Shown here: positions 35,917-44,450 of the stretch, piece after piece
Position numbering within the stretch: position 1 is the first letter of the stretch
Layout of the letters: every line of letters begins with the position of its first letter
From: Rubellimicrobium mesophilum DSM 19309
GTDB taxonomy: Bacteria > Pseudomonadota > Alphaproteobacteria > Rhodobacterales > Rhodobacteraceae
Reading direction: 5' to 3'
DNA length: 64,000 nt
Assembly: GCF_000600335.2 (NCBI RefSeq)
Contig: NZ_KK088560.1
Location: 164,454 to 228,453 of the forward strand
Made by a program: the position numbers and the translations under genes
Notes under the pieces: model-generated
Told to the model about the DNA's origin: nothing
Databases searched by the model: none
Seen by the model: the letters and a program-made list of their open reading frames with translations, nothing else

Positions 35917-37392
35917 TCAGAGCACGAAGTCGGAGGCGGCGAGGCGCTGCGCGAGGCCGTGGAGGAGGATCGCCATCTCGGGCGCGTCGTCGCGGTCGAG
36001 GTTGACCTCGATCCGAAGGCCGTCGCCGGCGAGCTGCTGGCGGACCCCGCCGGGCCCGAAGGCCCCGCCGTCGTCCAGGTGGAGACGCTGGTCGCCCGGG
36101 GCGCCGGGGTTCGGGTCGAGGGCGGAGAGGTCGATCGCGTCCTCGCCGGGGGCGAAGCCGTCGATGACGTCGGGCCGGCCGGGCGCGCTGTCCCCCGCGG
36201 CGAAGACGAAGGCGTCGGCGCCACCGTTGCCCTGGAGCCGGTCGGCCCCCGCCCCGCCCTCGATGAGGTCGTCGCCGGCCCCGCCGGAAAGCCGGTCCGC
36301 GCCGCCGCCGCCCCGGAGGAGGTCGGTGCCGCGCCCGCCCCTGAGGACGTCGCCGCCCCCGAAGCCCTCGAGGCCATTGGCCGCCGCGTTGCCGTGGAGC
36401 AGGTCGTCCTCCGCCCCGCCACGCGCGTCCTCGATCAGAACGCCGTGGGCGATGGTGAAGCCGCCTTGGACATGGTCGGCGTAGGACAGGAAGCCGCCTC
36501 CGCCGGGACCCCGCTCCAGGGTCGCGGCGCGCAGGTCGATCTGGTTGGCGCGGTGCGCCGCCCCGTCGATCCGGTCGGTCCCGCCGGCGTCCCAGAGGCA
36601 GGCGTAGAAGGCGCCCGGACGATTCGCCTCGGGCAGCCGGTAGACGTCGTCGCCGGTGCGGGCCGCCATGTTGGGGCCGTAGAGCTGCTGCAGCGCCGCG
36701 ATGTCGAGGGCCATCGGCCCGGCCTGGTAGCCATGCGTGCGGGCCGTGGTCGGTCCCTCCGGGCCGGTCTGCCAGCCGTCGTTGTAGGACATCATGGTGA
36801 AGACGCCCTGGTTCATGTCGAAGTCGCCCAGGTCGTCGAAGGCCGCGGCCACGCCCGGGAACACCGACGAGCCGCCCCCGTGGTCGTGCGGATGCGCGAG
36901 GCCCACGGCATGGCCCAGCTCGTGGATAAGGGTGCAGAAATCGAAGCCGCCCTCGAGCAGGAATCCCTTGCCCGAGGGCGGGTAGTAGGATTCGTAGTTG
37001 ATGGCCACGAGGCTGCGCGCCAGGCCGCCGACGGTCCCCGCGCCGGGCGGGGTGGACCAGCCGTAGGCGCCGCTGGAGTCGAGGTTGCTGACCACGCTCC
37101 AGACGAGGTTCGCCTCCGCCTGGGAGGGGACGACGCGGAAGTGGATGCCGCAGACCGCCTCGAAGGAGGCCATGGCCTCGGCCATGGCGGCGGCCTCGCG
37201 CGGGTAGGCCGCGTAGGCGGTCACCGAGGAGCCGAGCCCGTCGGAGACCGCCTCCTCCCCACCTTGGCCGGCGATGTAGGCGTCGATCGTGGCGGGACCG
37301 CCGTCGGCGCCCCACCGCGTTCCCCAGAGGAGGCCGTCGAGCCACACGTTGCCGGTCGGCGCCACGGTGTCGGGCCTCGCCGTGCTCCCCAT
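35917..37392 (-). CDS. serralysin-like M10 metalloprotease with RTX repeats
   Basis: A 491-residue predicted secreted zinc protease. The zinc site [16 protein letters not shown] lies at about residues 157-172, and the Met-turn MMSYN at about 200-204. RTX calcium repeats of the GGxGxDxLxG type occupy about 335-405 ([30 protein letters not shown]). The C-terminal part resembles the serralysin C-terminal domain that carries the type I secretion signal, ending SDFVL. There is no N-terminal signal peptide, as expected for type I export. No HlyB/HlyD/TolC genes occur in the window. The ATG at 37392 was preferred to a GTG two codons upstream because GGAGG lies nine bases before it. Confidence 0.9.
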   Translation of the reverse strand: MGSTARPDTVAPTGNVWLDGLLWGTRWGADGGPATIDAYIAGQGGEEAVSDGLGSSVTAYAAYPREAAAMAEAMASFEAVCGIHFRVVPSQAEANLVWSVVSNLDSSGAYGWSTPPGAGTVGGLARSLVAINYESYYPPSGKGFLLEGGFDFCTLIHELGHAVGLAHPHDHGGGSSVFPGVAAAFDDLGDFDMNQGVFTMMSYNDGWQTGPEGPTTARTHGYQAGPMALDIAALQQLYGPNMAARTGDDVYRLPEANRPGAFYACLWDAGGTDRIDGAAHRANQIDLRAATLERGPGGGGFLSYADHVQGGFTIAHGVLIEDARGGAEDDLLHGNAAANGLEGFGGGDVLRGGRGTDLLRGGGGADRLSGGAGDDLIEGGAGADRLQGNGGADAFVFAAGDSAPGRPDVIDGFAPGEDAIDLSALDPNPGAPGDQRLHLDDGGAFGPGGVRQQLAGDGLRIEVNLDRDDAPEMAILLHGLAQRLAASDFVL

Positions 37393-37616
37393 CTCCACCT
37401 TCCTCCCGGCGCGCCAGCCCGCGCCGTCCCGTCACCCGACCCGCGCCCGAGGGAGCGCTCCCCGGCAGCCTAGCATCGGCCCGGGCGGGCGGCCAATGAC
37501 AGGTTAACAAAATGCTGAACAGGGGCGCTGTCTAGTTAACGCCGCCGGCCGGCGGTCGTTGCCCCGGAGGGACGCCTCCCTTAGGAATCGGCCGGCCGTT
37601 CCCGGGAGGACCCTTG

Positions 37617-38021
37617 ATGCGAGCCCTGTCCCTGTCCCTGGCCCTCGGAGCCCTGCCCCTCGCCGCCCTGGCCGACGGCGGCGTCGCCGTGCCGCTGGCC
37701 GACGTCTCGGGCCTCTCGCCGGCGCAGGCCGAGGAGCTGCTGACGGCGCTGGTGACGGCCAACGTGGTGTCGTCCAACTGTCCGGGCTTCGGGATCACGG
37801 ACGGGGAGTGGACGCTCATCACCGGGACGGCGGACAGGCTCGCCTACGAGGAGCTGGGCCTGTCCGTGGATGACTACGACGCGCGCTTCTACGGGCCGGC
37901 CTTCGCGCTGCTCGACCAGCCGGGGACCTGCGAGGCCGAGGGGCCCAAGGTCCGCGGAATCGTCCAGCTCCTGGTCGACATGGGAGGCTCTCCGGTGCCG
38001 GTCGGGCCGGCGAAGGGTTAG
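37617..38021 (+). CDS. small secreted protein of unknown function
   Basis: A 134-residue protein with a clear signal peptide (MRALSLSLALGALPLAALADGG). The mature part has two cysteines (in SSNCPGFGITDGEWTLI and in QPGTCEAEGP) that may form a disulphide, fitting a periplasmic or secreted location. I recognise no named domain. GGGAGGA lies seven bases before the ATG. It is convergent with the endonuclease-family gene, overlapping it by four bases, and divergent from the metalloprotease gene. Confidence 0.75.
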   Translation: MRALSLSLALGALPLAALADGGVAVPLADVSGLSPAQAEELLTALVTANVVSSNCPGFGITDGEWTLITGTADRLAYEELGLSVDDYDARFYGPAFALLDQPGTCEAEGPKVRGIVQLLVDMGGSPVPVGPAKG

Positions 38022-39067
38022 CGGTCGAGGTCCACCCAGACGAGGCGGTGGGGGCCGGCGGCCTCGGCGGCCGAGGCCAGGGGGTCGCCGGGGGCGGGCC
38101 AGACGACGCCCGCGCCGGTCACGCGTAGGGTCGCAGCGGGCAGGACGTAGTCGACGCGGAGGTTGCCGGGGCCGTCCTCCTCGGGCCAGTCGGCGGTGTC
38201 GAGCGCGGGGTCGCCCGCCTGGCCGGGGCTCGCGGCGAGCCGGCCCCCCTCGCTCAGGGGCCGGGGGTCCTGCACGCGCGGGTCGGCGAGGAGCGCCGCC
38301 ATGTCGGCCCGCAGGCCTTCGCCGTCCGCGGGGTCGAGGTCGGCGTTGCCCAGCAGGACGAAATCCCGGGGCGCGGGGCCGAAGGCGCCGTCCAGCACGC
38401 GGCGCCAGAGCGCGAGCTCGTCGGCGTTGCGCAGGCCGTTCAGGTCCTCGGGCCCATCGAAGACGGGGGTCGTGGCGTCCCAGGCGAGCAGCGTCACCGC
38501 CCCGCCCGGCGCCTCGACAGGGACGATCCAGTGGCCGTCGGAGGAGAGGCGCCGCGCGGCGGCGGCCTCCTCGGAGGGGAAGGCGCCGGGCTGCCGCGAG
38601 CCGGGGAGGTCGCGCCAGAGCAGCGTGGAGAGGTCCCGCGCCTCGCCCAGCGGCCAGCGGGAGAGGAGCGCCATGCCCCCGTCCCCGGCGAAGCGGCCGA
38701 AGCCCTGCGCGTCGCGCGCCTCCCCCGTCCGACCGTTGCCGTCCAGGTCGAGGCCGGTGGCGGCCCCCGCATTGGTCGGCAGCGCCAGCCGATAGGGGTA
38801 GCCGAGCCCCTCGCGCGCGAGCCTCTCGGCCAGGGCCGAGAGCGCGATGCCGTCGGCGTCCCAGTCCAGATCGGTCAGGAGCAGCACGTCGGGCCGCGCC
38901 TCGGCCAGCACGGCGGCCACCCCCTCGATGCCAGGATCGTCCCCCTTCAGGATGTCGCGCAGCAGGAGCCCCGGCCCGTCGCGGCTGAGGTCGGCGCCCC
39001 AGGTGGCGACGCGCAGGGACTCGGCCGTCGCCGGCGCGGCGAGCGCGAGGAGCGCCGCGAGGGTCAG
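38018..39067 (-). CDS. secreted endonuclease/exonuclease/phosphatase family protein
   Basis: Member of the EEP fold, about 349 residues. A hydrophobic export segment (LTLAALLALAAPATA) precedes SLRVATWGADLSRDG, RPDVLLLTDLDWDADGI, FGRFAGDGGMALLSRWPL, FVLLGNADLDPADGEGL and the end GPHRLVWVDLDR, which fit the catalytic Asn/Asp and His positions of the family. No ATG, GTG or TTG lies near the expected start; the coordinate given uses a CTG that overlaps the stop of the upstream membrane-protein gene. An ATG at 39184 exists but would overlap that gene deeply. Either a rare start or a base error is possible. Function: probably a periplasmic nuclease or phosphatase. Confidence 0.8.
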   Translation of the reverse strand: MTLAALLALAAPATAESLRVATWGADLSRDGPGLLLRDILKGDDPGIEGVAAVLAEARPDVLLLTDLDWDADGIALSALAERLAREGLGYPYRLALPTNAGAATGLDLDGNGRTGEARDAQGFGRFAGDGGMALLSRWPLGEARDLSTLLWRDLPGSRQPGAFPSEEAAAARRLSSDGHWIVPVEAPGGAVTLLAWDATTPVFDGPEDLNGLRNADELALWRRVLDGAFGPAPRDFVLLGNADLDPADGEGLRADMAALLADPRVQDPRPLSEGGRLAASPGQAGDPALDTADWPEEDGPGNLRVDYVLPAATLRVTGAGVVWPAPGDPLASAAEAAGPHRLVWVDLDR

Positions 39068-39903
39068 ACCGCCTGGGCGAGCACCTCGGCCCGGCGCAGG
39101 CGCGCGCGGTGGGCGGCGATGAGCCAGGCCAGCCGGTTCAGCGCCAGGCCGCGCATGGCGAGGTTCGCGGGAATGAAGGCCCATGCCGTGATGATCCATA
39201 CGAGGGCCGCGGGCTCCCTCAGCAGGGCGCCCTGGAAGGGCAGCGCCAGGAGGTTCGCGGCCAGCGGGGCGATCAGCGGCAGCAGCACGCCCAGCACGAG
39301 GTTGACATGGGCGTCCCTCTGCAGCCTCTCAACCACGTCGCCGCCGGCGGTGGGGTCGAACTGGGGGAGGTTCACCCAGACGTTGAAGGCGCCCCGGCCC
39401 GGCCAGTTGCCCCAGCGGATCGTCGCGGCGAAGGTCGCGATCATCAGGAGCGAGATCGTGTAGACGGCGGCGGCGGCGGCCTGGACCTCGCCGACTAGAT
39501 GGGGCGGCAGGTCGGAGGGCAGCGTCCCGACGAGCAGGTGGACCGGGGTATAGGGCACGTCCACGGCCCTGCCCCAGGCCTCGATGCCAGCGTGGAAGAC
39601 CTGCAGGAGGGAGTCCCTCCAGTGCTCCTGCAGGACGGCCGTGGCGAGCACCACCGCGGTCGCCAGCGCCGTGACCCGGATGCGGTTGTAGGGTCGGGCG
39701 TCGCGGAACTCGACGAGGCTAGGGGAGCGGGCGGCGTATTCGCTGAAGGTGAAGATCCCGGCCATGAGGGCGAAGAGCGCCACGAGCTGCCGACTGCCCG
39801 GCGTGCCGTGCCCCAGGAGCAACTGGGGCATCGCCACCAGCAACGACATGAAGCCTGCGCGCAGGACGGCCATCGCCACCCGCGACCTGAGAAGGCGCGT
39901 CAT
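39064..39903 (-). CDS. conserved membrane protein of unknown function
   Basis: A 279-residue inner-membrane protein with about six hydrophobic segments (for example VLRAGFMSLLVAMPQLLL, VTALATAVVLATAVL, AAAAVYTISLLMIATFAA, LVLGVLLPLIAPLAANLL, AALVWIITAWAFI). No named domain is recognised. The ATG at 39903 (MTRLLRSRV) begins shortly before the first helix; the frame upstream is not conserved in character. It ends at the start of the endonuclease-family gene, so the two are probably an operon. It follows leuD at a distance of 274 bases on the opposite side of a promoter-like gap. Confidence 0.75.
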   Translation of the reverse strand: MTRLLRSRVAMAVLRAGFMSLLVAMPQLLLGHGTPGSRQLVALFALMAGIFTFSEYAARSPSLVEFRDARPYNRIRVTALATAVVLATAVLQEHWRDSLLQVFHAGIEAWGRAVDVPYTPVHLLVGTLPSDLPPHLVGEVQAAAAAVYTISLLMIATFAATIRWGNWPGRGAFNVWVNLPQFDPTAGGDVVERLQRDAHVNLVLGVLLPLIAPLAANLLALPFQGALLREPAALVWIITAWAFIPANLAMRGLALNRLAWLIAAHRARLRRAEVLAQAV

Positions 39904-40177
39904 CGTCTTCGCTCGATCCTCGCATGCGGGCGCATCGGTCTCCCCCTCGGCGCCCTGGCCAACCGTGGCCGAGCAGGCTCGGCGTGACACGGTCGTGCCA
40001 CCGACATTACGGAACGCTGAACGCACCGCAACGGGCAATCAACCTAAGGTTGCGCTTTCGCAAGGATGAATGGGGGATTTGGCAGGTCCCGTGGCAACTC
40101 TGCCACGGTTCCCGCGCAGTTTCCGTTTCGGCGCCCCCCGCTCAGTCGAGGGCGGGGGAGCAAGGGACGGAAATCGT

Positions 40178-40783
40178 TCAGACCCAGGGACGGGCTTGGG
40201 CCGCCTGTGATTCGAAGGCGGCGATCGAATCCGACTTTTCCATGGTGAGGCCGATGTCGTCGAGCCCGTTCAGGAGGCAGTGCTTGCGGAAGGGGTCCAC
40301 CTCGAAGCGGATCGCCTGGCCGTCGGACAGGGTGATCGTCTGCGCCTCCAGGTCCACCTCGATCCGGGCGTTGGCGCCCTTCTCGGCGTCCCTCATGCAG
40401 AGGTCGCGCTCGGCCTCGGGCAGGACGATGGGCAGGATGCCGTTCTTGAAGCAGTTGTTGTAGAAGATGTCCGCGAAGCTCGTGGAGATCACGCAGCGGA
40501 TGCCGAAGTCGGCCAGCGCCCAGGGCGCGTGCTCCCGCGACGACCCGCAGCCGAAGTTGTCGCCCGCGACCAGGATGGTGGCGGCGCGGTAGGCGGGCTG
40601 GTTCAGGACGAAGGAGGGGACCTCCGAGCCGTCCTGGTCGTAGCGCATCTCGTCGAACAGGTTCTTCCCCAGGCCCGACCGCTTGATGGTCTTCAGGAAC
40701 TGCTTGGGGATGATCATGTCCGTGTCGATGTTGACGAGCGGCATGGGCGCGGCGATGCCGCTCAGGTGGGTGAACTTGTCCAT
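40178..40783 (-). CDS. leuD: 3-isopropylmalate dehydratase small subunit
   Basis: A 201-residue subunit of isopropylmalate isomerase, the second step of leucine synthesis. The family opening is [13 protein letters not shown], and [17 protein letters not shown] is the substrate loop signature. Together with LeuC it converts 2-isopropylmalate to 3-isopropylmalate. It lies 13 bases after leuC in the same direction. Confidence 0.96.
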   Translation of the reverse strand: MDKFTHLSGIAAPMPLVNIDTDMIIPKQFLKTIKRSGLGKNLFDEMRYDQDGSEVPSFVLNQPAYRAATILVAGDNFGCGSSREHAPWALADFGIRCVISTSFADIFYNNCFKNGILPIVLPEAERDLCMRDAEKGANARIEVDLEAQTITLSDGQAIRFEVDPFRKHCLLNGLDDIGLTMEKSDSIAAFESQAAQARPWV

Positions 40784-40796
40784 CTCTCTCGTCTCC

Positions 40797-42275
40797 TCAG
40801 GCCAGCGCCGGCTCGTGGGCCATCAGCTCGCGCACGTCGGTCAGGTGGCCGGTGATCGCCGCCGCCGCCGCCATCGCGGGGCTCGCGAGGTGGGTGCGCC
40901 CGCCCCGGCCCTGGCGGCCCTCGAAGTTGCGGTTCGAGGTCGACACGCAGCGCTCGCCGGGCGCGAGCTGGTCGGGGTTCATGGCGAGGCACATGGAGCA
41001 GCCCGCGAGGCGCCACTCGAAGCCCGCGTCGATGAAGATCTGGGCGAGGCCCTCCTCCTCGGCCTGGGCGCGCACGAGGCCCGAGCCGGGGACGACCATG
41101 GCGCGCAGGCCCGGCTTGATCGTCTTGCCCTTCAGGATCGCGGCGGCGGCGCGCAGGTCCTCGATGCGGCCGTTGGTGCAGGAGCCGATGAAGACCGTGT
41201 CGATCTGGATGTCCTGGAGGCGCTGGCCGGGCTGGAGGCCCATGTAGTCGAGCGACCGCTTCGCGGCCTCGACCTTGCCGCCTTGGAACTGCTCGGGCGA
41301 GGGGACGACGCCGGTGATCGGCAGCACGTCCTCGGGCGAGGTGCCCCAGGTCACGACGGGGGCGATGTCCTCGCCGCGGATCGTCACCACCTTGTCGAAA
41401 TGCGCGCCTTCGTCGGTGTAGAGGGTCTTCCACCAGGCGAGAGCGGCCTCCCACTGGGCGCCCCTGGGCGCGTGGGGACGGCCCTGGACGTAGGCGAAGG
41501 TCTTCTCGTCCGGCGCGATCAGGCCGGCGCGGGCGCCGCCCTCGATGGCCATGTTGCAGACGGTCATGCGGCCTTCCATCGACAGCTCGCGGATCGCCTG
41601 GCCGCAGTACTCGATGACGTAGCCGGTGCCGCCCGCCGTGCCGGTGGCGCCGATGACCGACAGCGTGATGTCCTTGGCGGTGACGCCGGGGCGGAGCGAG
41701 CCGGTGATCTCCACCTTCATGTTCCTGGACTTCTTCTGGATCAGCGTCTGCGTGGCGAGGACGTGCTCGACCTCACTGGTCCCGATCCCGTGCGCCAGCG
41801 CCCCGAAGGCGCCGTGGGTCGCGGTGTGCGAATCGCCGCAGACCACGGTCATGCCGGGCAGCGTCCAGCCCTGCTCCGGGCCCACGATGTGGACGATGCC
41901 CTGCCGGATGTCCGAGACGGGGTAGTAGTTGATCCCGAAGTCCTTGGCGTTCTTGTCGAGCGCCTCGACCTGGATGCGCGACTCCTCGTTGTCGATGTGC
42001 TTGTCCCGGCCGGGCGTCGTGGGGACGTTGTGGTCCGGCACGGCGATGGTCTTGTCGGGCGAATGCACCTTGCGGCCCGCCATGCGCAGGCCCTCGAAGG
42101 CCTGGGGCGAGGTCACTTCATGCACCAGATGGCGGTCGATGTAGAGGAGCCCGGTGCCGTCGGGCTGCATGTCGACGAGATGGGCGTCCCAGATCTTGTC
42201 GTAGAGGGTCCGGGGCTTCATGGGGGACTGGGCCGTCTCGGTCGAGGGATTGGCTTGGGGGGAATCAGGGGACAT
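40797..42275 (-). CDS. leuC: 3-isopropylmalate dehydratase large subunit
   Basis: A 492-residue [4Fe-4S] aconitase-family subunit. It has [10 protein letters not shown] near the start, [31 protein letters not shown], and the cluster cysteines in GSCTNGR and GCSMCLAMN. The ATG at 42275 (MSPDSPQ) was chosen because CAGGAG lies seven bases before it, although it adds about 18 residues before the usual MKPRTLYDK. It leads a leuCD operon. No leader peptide or attenuator is evident upstream. Confidence 0.95.
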   Translation of the reverse strand: MSPDSPQANPSTETAQSPMKPRTLYDKIWDAHLVDMQPDGTGLLYIDRHLVHEVTSPQAFEGLRMAGRKVHSPDKTIAVPDHNVPTTPGRDKHIDNEESRIQVEALDKNAKDFGINYYPVSDIRQGIVHIVGPEQGWTLPGMTVVCGDSHTATHGAFGALAHGIGTSEVEHVLATQTLIQKKSRNMKVEITGSLRPGVTAKDITLSVIGATGTAGGTGYVIEYCGQAIRELSMEGRMTVCNMAIEGGARAGLIAPDEKTFAYVQGRPHAPRGAQWEAALAWWKTLYTDEGAHFDKVVTIRGEDIAPVVTWGTSPEDVLPITGVVPSPEQFQGGKVEAAKRSLDYMGLQPGQRLQDIQIDTVFIGSCTNGRIEDLRAAAAILKGKTIKPGLRAMVVPGSGLVRAQAEEEGLAQIFIDAGFEWRLAGCSMCLAMNPDQLAPGERCVSTSNRNFEGRQGRGGRTHLASPAMAAAAAITGHLTDVRELMAHEPALA

Positions 42276-42703
42276 GGGTCCGCTCCTGGCAAGGAAGGGC
42301 TGAGAGGGTTCGGAAAAACGGGCGCGCGAGGCCATGGCCTACGCGGGGCGCCGCGTCAAAGCTGCGCGCGAATGCCGTGGATGGCCCCGAAGAACCGCCA
42401 GGGGAGCCTGTCCCGGTCGCCCATGTCGAAGACCCGCGTCATGGCGTGGCACATACACAACAGGCGCTCGCGCTTCAAGCGCCGCGTGACGCCGCGCGCC
42501 GATGACGCAGGACGGCGGAACGGCGGCGCCTTGCCAGCGTTCACGATGCGGGGACCGGTTCCTTGAGACGGCACCCCCGGAATGTTATCTACGCGTCAAG
42601 CCTGGCGCCGGGGCATTCGGCGTATCGCAAGGAGGATGACGACCTGTCACCCGACGCTCACGCGGCCCAAGCCGCTTCGACCGGGCCCAGGCCCGACCCC
42701 CAG

Positions 42704-43057
42704 ATGACCAGCGAGGACCTCCTCAAGGTCGTGATCGACTCGCTCGAGGACGACAAGGCCGAGGACATCGTCACCATCGACCTGCGCGGCCGTTCCGAGA
42801 TGGGCGACTTCATGGTGATCGCCTCCGGCCGCTCCACCCGCCAGGTCGCCGCCATCGCCGAGAAGCTCGCCGACCGCCTGAAGCAGGATCATGGCATCCT
42901 GTCCAAGATGGAAGGCAAGGAGACCGCCGACTGGGTCCTGATCGACACCGGCGACGTGATCGTCCACGTCTTCCGCCCCGAGGTCCGCGACTTCTACCAG
43001 CTCGAGAAGATGTGGCTGCCCTCCGGGTCCGCAACGCGCTCGGCCGCCGCCGGCTGA
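42704..43057 (+). CDS. rsfS: ribosome silencing factor RsfS
   Basis: Protein of the RsfS/Iojap family that binds bL14 on the 50S subunit and blocks subunit joining. The core has EDIVTIDLRGRSEMGDFMVIASGRSTRQVAAIAEKLADRL, GKETADWVLIDTGDVIVHVFRPEVRDFYQLEKMW. The ATG at 42704 gives 117 residues but has no ribosome binding site. A perfect AAGGAGG at 42629-42635 is followed eight bases later by an in-frame CTG at 42644, giving 137 residues, closer to Rhodobacter homologues. The start is therefore uncertain. It is followed by rlmH, the usual neighbour. Confidence 0.92.
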   Translation: MTSEDLLKVVIDSLEDDKAEDIVTIDLRGRSEMGDFMVIASGRSTRQVAAIAEKLADRLKQDHGILSKMEGKETADWVLIDTGDVIVHVFRPEVRDFYQLEKMWLPSGSATRSAAAG

Positions 43058-43061
43058 CCCC

Positions 43062-43221
43062 GTGCGCGTGACGGACGGCGCCGACGCCCACTCGGGGCGA
43101 CCCCCTGCGTCATGCGCGTGACCCCCTGCCCGCACGGCCGGCCTGCGCCATGCGGGTGACGATCCGCGCCATCGCCCCATCGAGGCGGAGCCGGCGATGC
43201 GGGTGACCATCTGCGCCGTGG
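43062..43221 (+). repeat. four degenerate copies of the rlmH start sequence
   Basis: The motif (A/G)TGCG(C/G)GTGAC occurs at 43062, 43112, 43150 and 43197, the last being the rlmH start itself. The spacings are 50, 38 and 47 bases, so they are not one reading frame. The two last copies also share CGATC/CATC-(C/T)GCGCC. GACCCCCTGC is repeated at 43099 and 43120. Confidence 0.65.
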
Positions 43222-43661
43222 GCCGCCTCCGGTCGGGGCCGGAGCGCGAGCTGGTGGACGACTATCTCCTCCGCTTCGACCGGACGGGCCGAAGCCTGGG
43301 CCTGGGGCCCGCGACCGTCACGGAAGTGGAGGCCAAGACCGGCGGCATGGGCGCCGAGGCCGCCCTCCTCTCCCGCGCGGTCCCGCAGGGCGCCGTGCTT
43401 TGCTGCCTCGACGAGAGGGGCGAGACCATGGCCTCCCCCGCCTTCGCGAGCCTTCTCGGCCGCTGGCGCGACGAGGGGCGGGACGCGGCCTTCGTGATCG
43501 GCGGCGCTGACGGGATCGACCCGGAGCTGCGCGGACGGGCGCAAAAGCTCCTCTCCTTCGGCGCGATGGTCTGGCCGCATATGCTGGTGCGCGTGATGCT
43601 GGCCGAGCAGCTCTACCGCGCCGCGACCATCCTCGCGGGGGGGCCGTATCACCGGGCCTGA
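43197..43661 (+). CDS. rlmH: 23S rRNA (pseudouridine1915-N3)-methyltransferase RlmH
   Basis: SPOUT-type methyltransferase of 154 residues that modifies pseudouridine 1915 in helix 69. It starts MRVTICAVGRLRSGPERELVDDYLLRF and has the knot region AFVIGGADGIDPELR followed by LSFGAMVWPHMLVRVMLAEQLYRA and the closing GGPYHRA, all typical. Preceded by three near-copies of its first bases (43062-43160). The third copy is out of frame, so an N-terminal extension is excluded. It follows rsfS, the usual order in alphaproteobacteria. Confidence 0.96.
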   Translation: MRVTICAVGRLRSGPERELVDDYLLRFDRTGRSLGLGPATVTEVEAKTGGMGAEAALLSRAVPQGAVLCCLDERGETMASPAFASLLGRWRDEGRDAAFVIGGADGIDPELRGRAQKLLSFGAMVWPHMLVRVMLAEQLYRAATILAGGPYHRA

Positions 43662-43675
43662 GCCGCGCGAGGGCG

Positions 43676-43700
43676 GAACCCCCGGGCGCCCGGGCGGTTC
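43676..43700 (+). terminator. hairpin after rlmH
   Basis: GAACC and GGTTC flank the internal palindrome CCCGGGCGCCCGGG, giving a hairpin 14 bases past the rlmH stop. There is no T-run. Confidence 0.45.
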
Positions 43701-43727
43701 GGTCCCTGAACGGATGGGAGACGCGCC

Positions 43728-44306
43728 ATGGACGGAGTGATGGTCAAGGGTTGGCCCGAGACGGAGGAACTGGGGCAGCGGCAGGGCGACGGCACCGGCG
43801 CCACCCTCCTCAAGGGAACGCTGGCGGGCCTTGCCGCCACCGTGGCGCTGGACCGGCTGGACTGGTTCATGTGGGACCACCTCGACCCCGCGACGCGCGA
43901 GCGCACGCGCAGCGTCCGGCCCGACGGGCTCGACCCCGGGCACGTGATCGCGCGCAAGGTCGCCCAGGCGATGGGGACCGACATCGAGCCGCGCGGTCCC
44001 GACAACCAGAGCCCCGCCGGGGTCGCCGTCCATGCCGCCATGGGCCTGGCGCCCGCCCTGGCCTATGCGGCGCTGCGGGACCGGGTGCCGGCGATGACGG
44101 CCGGACGCGGCACGCTCTTCGGGCTGGGGCTGTTCCTGATGCAGGACGAGGGGCTGAACACCCTCACCGGGCTCGGCGCCCGCCCGCAGGACTATCCCTG
44201 GCAGGCCCATGCGCGCGGCCTGATCGCGCATCTGGTCTACGGCGCCGTGCTGGAGGCCACGATGCGGGCGCTCGACGGCCCGCCGGGCGAGCGGCGGGAC
44301 GCCTGA
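43728..44306 (+). CDS. conserved membrane-associated protein of unknown function
   Basis: A 192-residue protein with three or four moderately hydrophobic segments (ATLLKGTLAGLAATVAL, AGVAVHAAMGLAPALAYAAL, GTLFGLGLFLMQD, LIAHLVYGAVLEATM). The closing segment recalls YagU/DUF1440-type membrane proteins, but the match is too weak to name it so. GGGAG lies before the ATG. It is inserted between rlmH and gpmI, on the same strand. Confidence 0.7.
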   Translation: MDGVMVKGWPETEELGQRQGDGTGATLLKGTLAGLAATVALDRLDWFMWDHLDPATRERTRSVRPDGLDPGHVIARKVAQAMGTDIEPRGPDNQSPAGVAVHAAMGLAPALAYAALRDRVPAMTAGRGTLFGLGLFLMQDEGLNTLTGLGARPQDYPWQAHARGLIAHLVYGAVLEATMRALDGPPGERRDA

Positions 44307-44450
44307 CCTCGACCGCCGGACGGACCGGGCCGGGGTGAGGGGGCTCGGGATGGGAGGCCTTCCCGGGACGGAGGGTCCCGCGCCTCCCCCGGTTCCCCTC
44401 CGCGCGCGGCTCGTCTACAAGGGCCCCGCATCATCGAGGGAGCCCTGCCC

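Noticed and set aside
42276..42562. Leader peptide and attenuator in front of leuC
   Set aside because: No short ORF with a run of leucine codons followed by alternative hairpins could be found.
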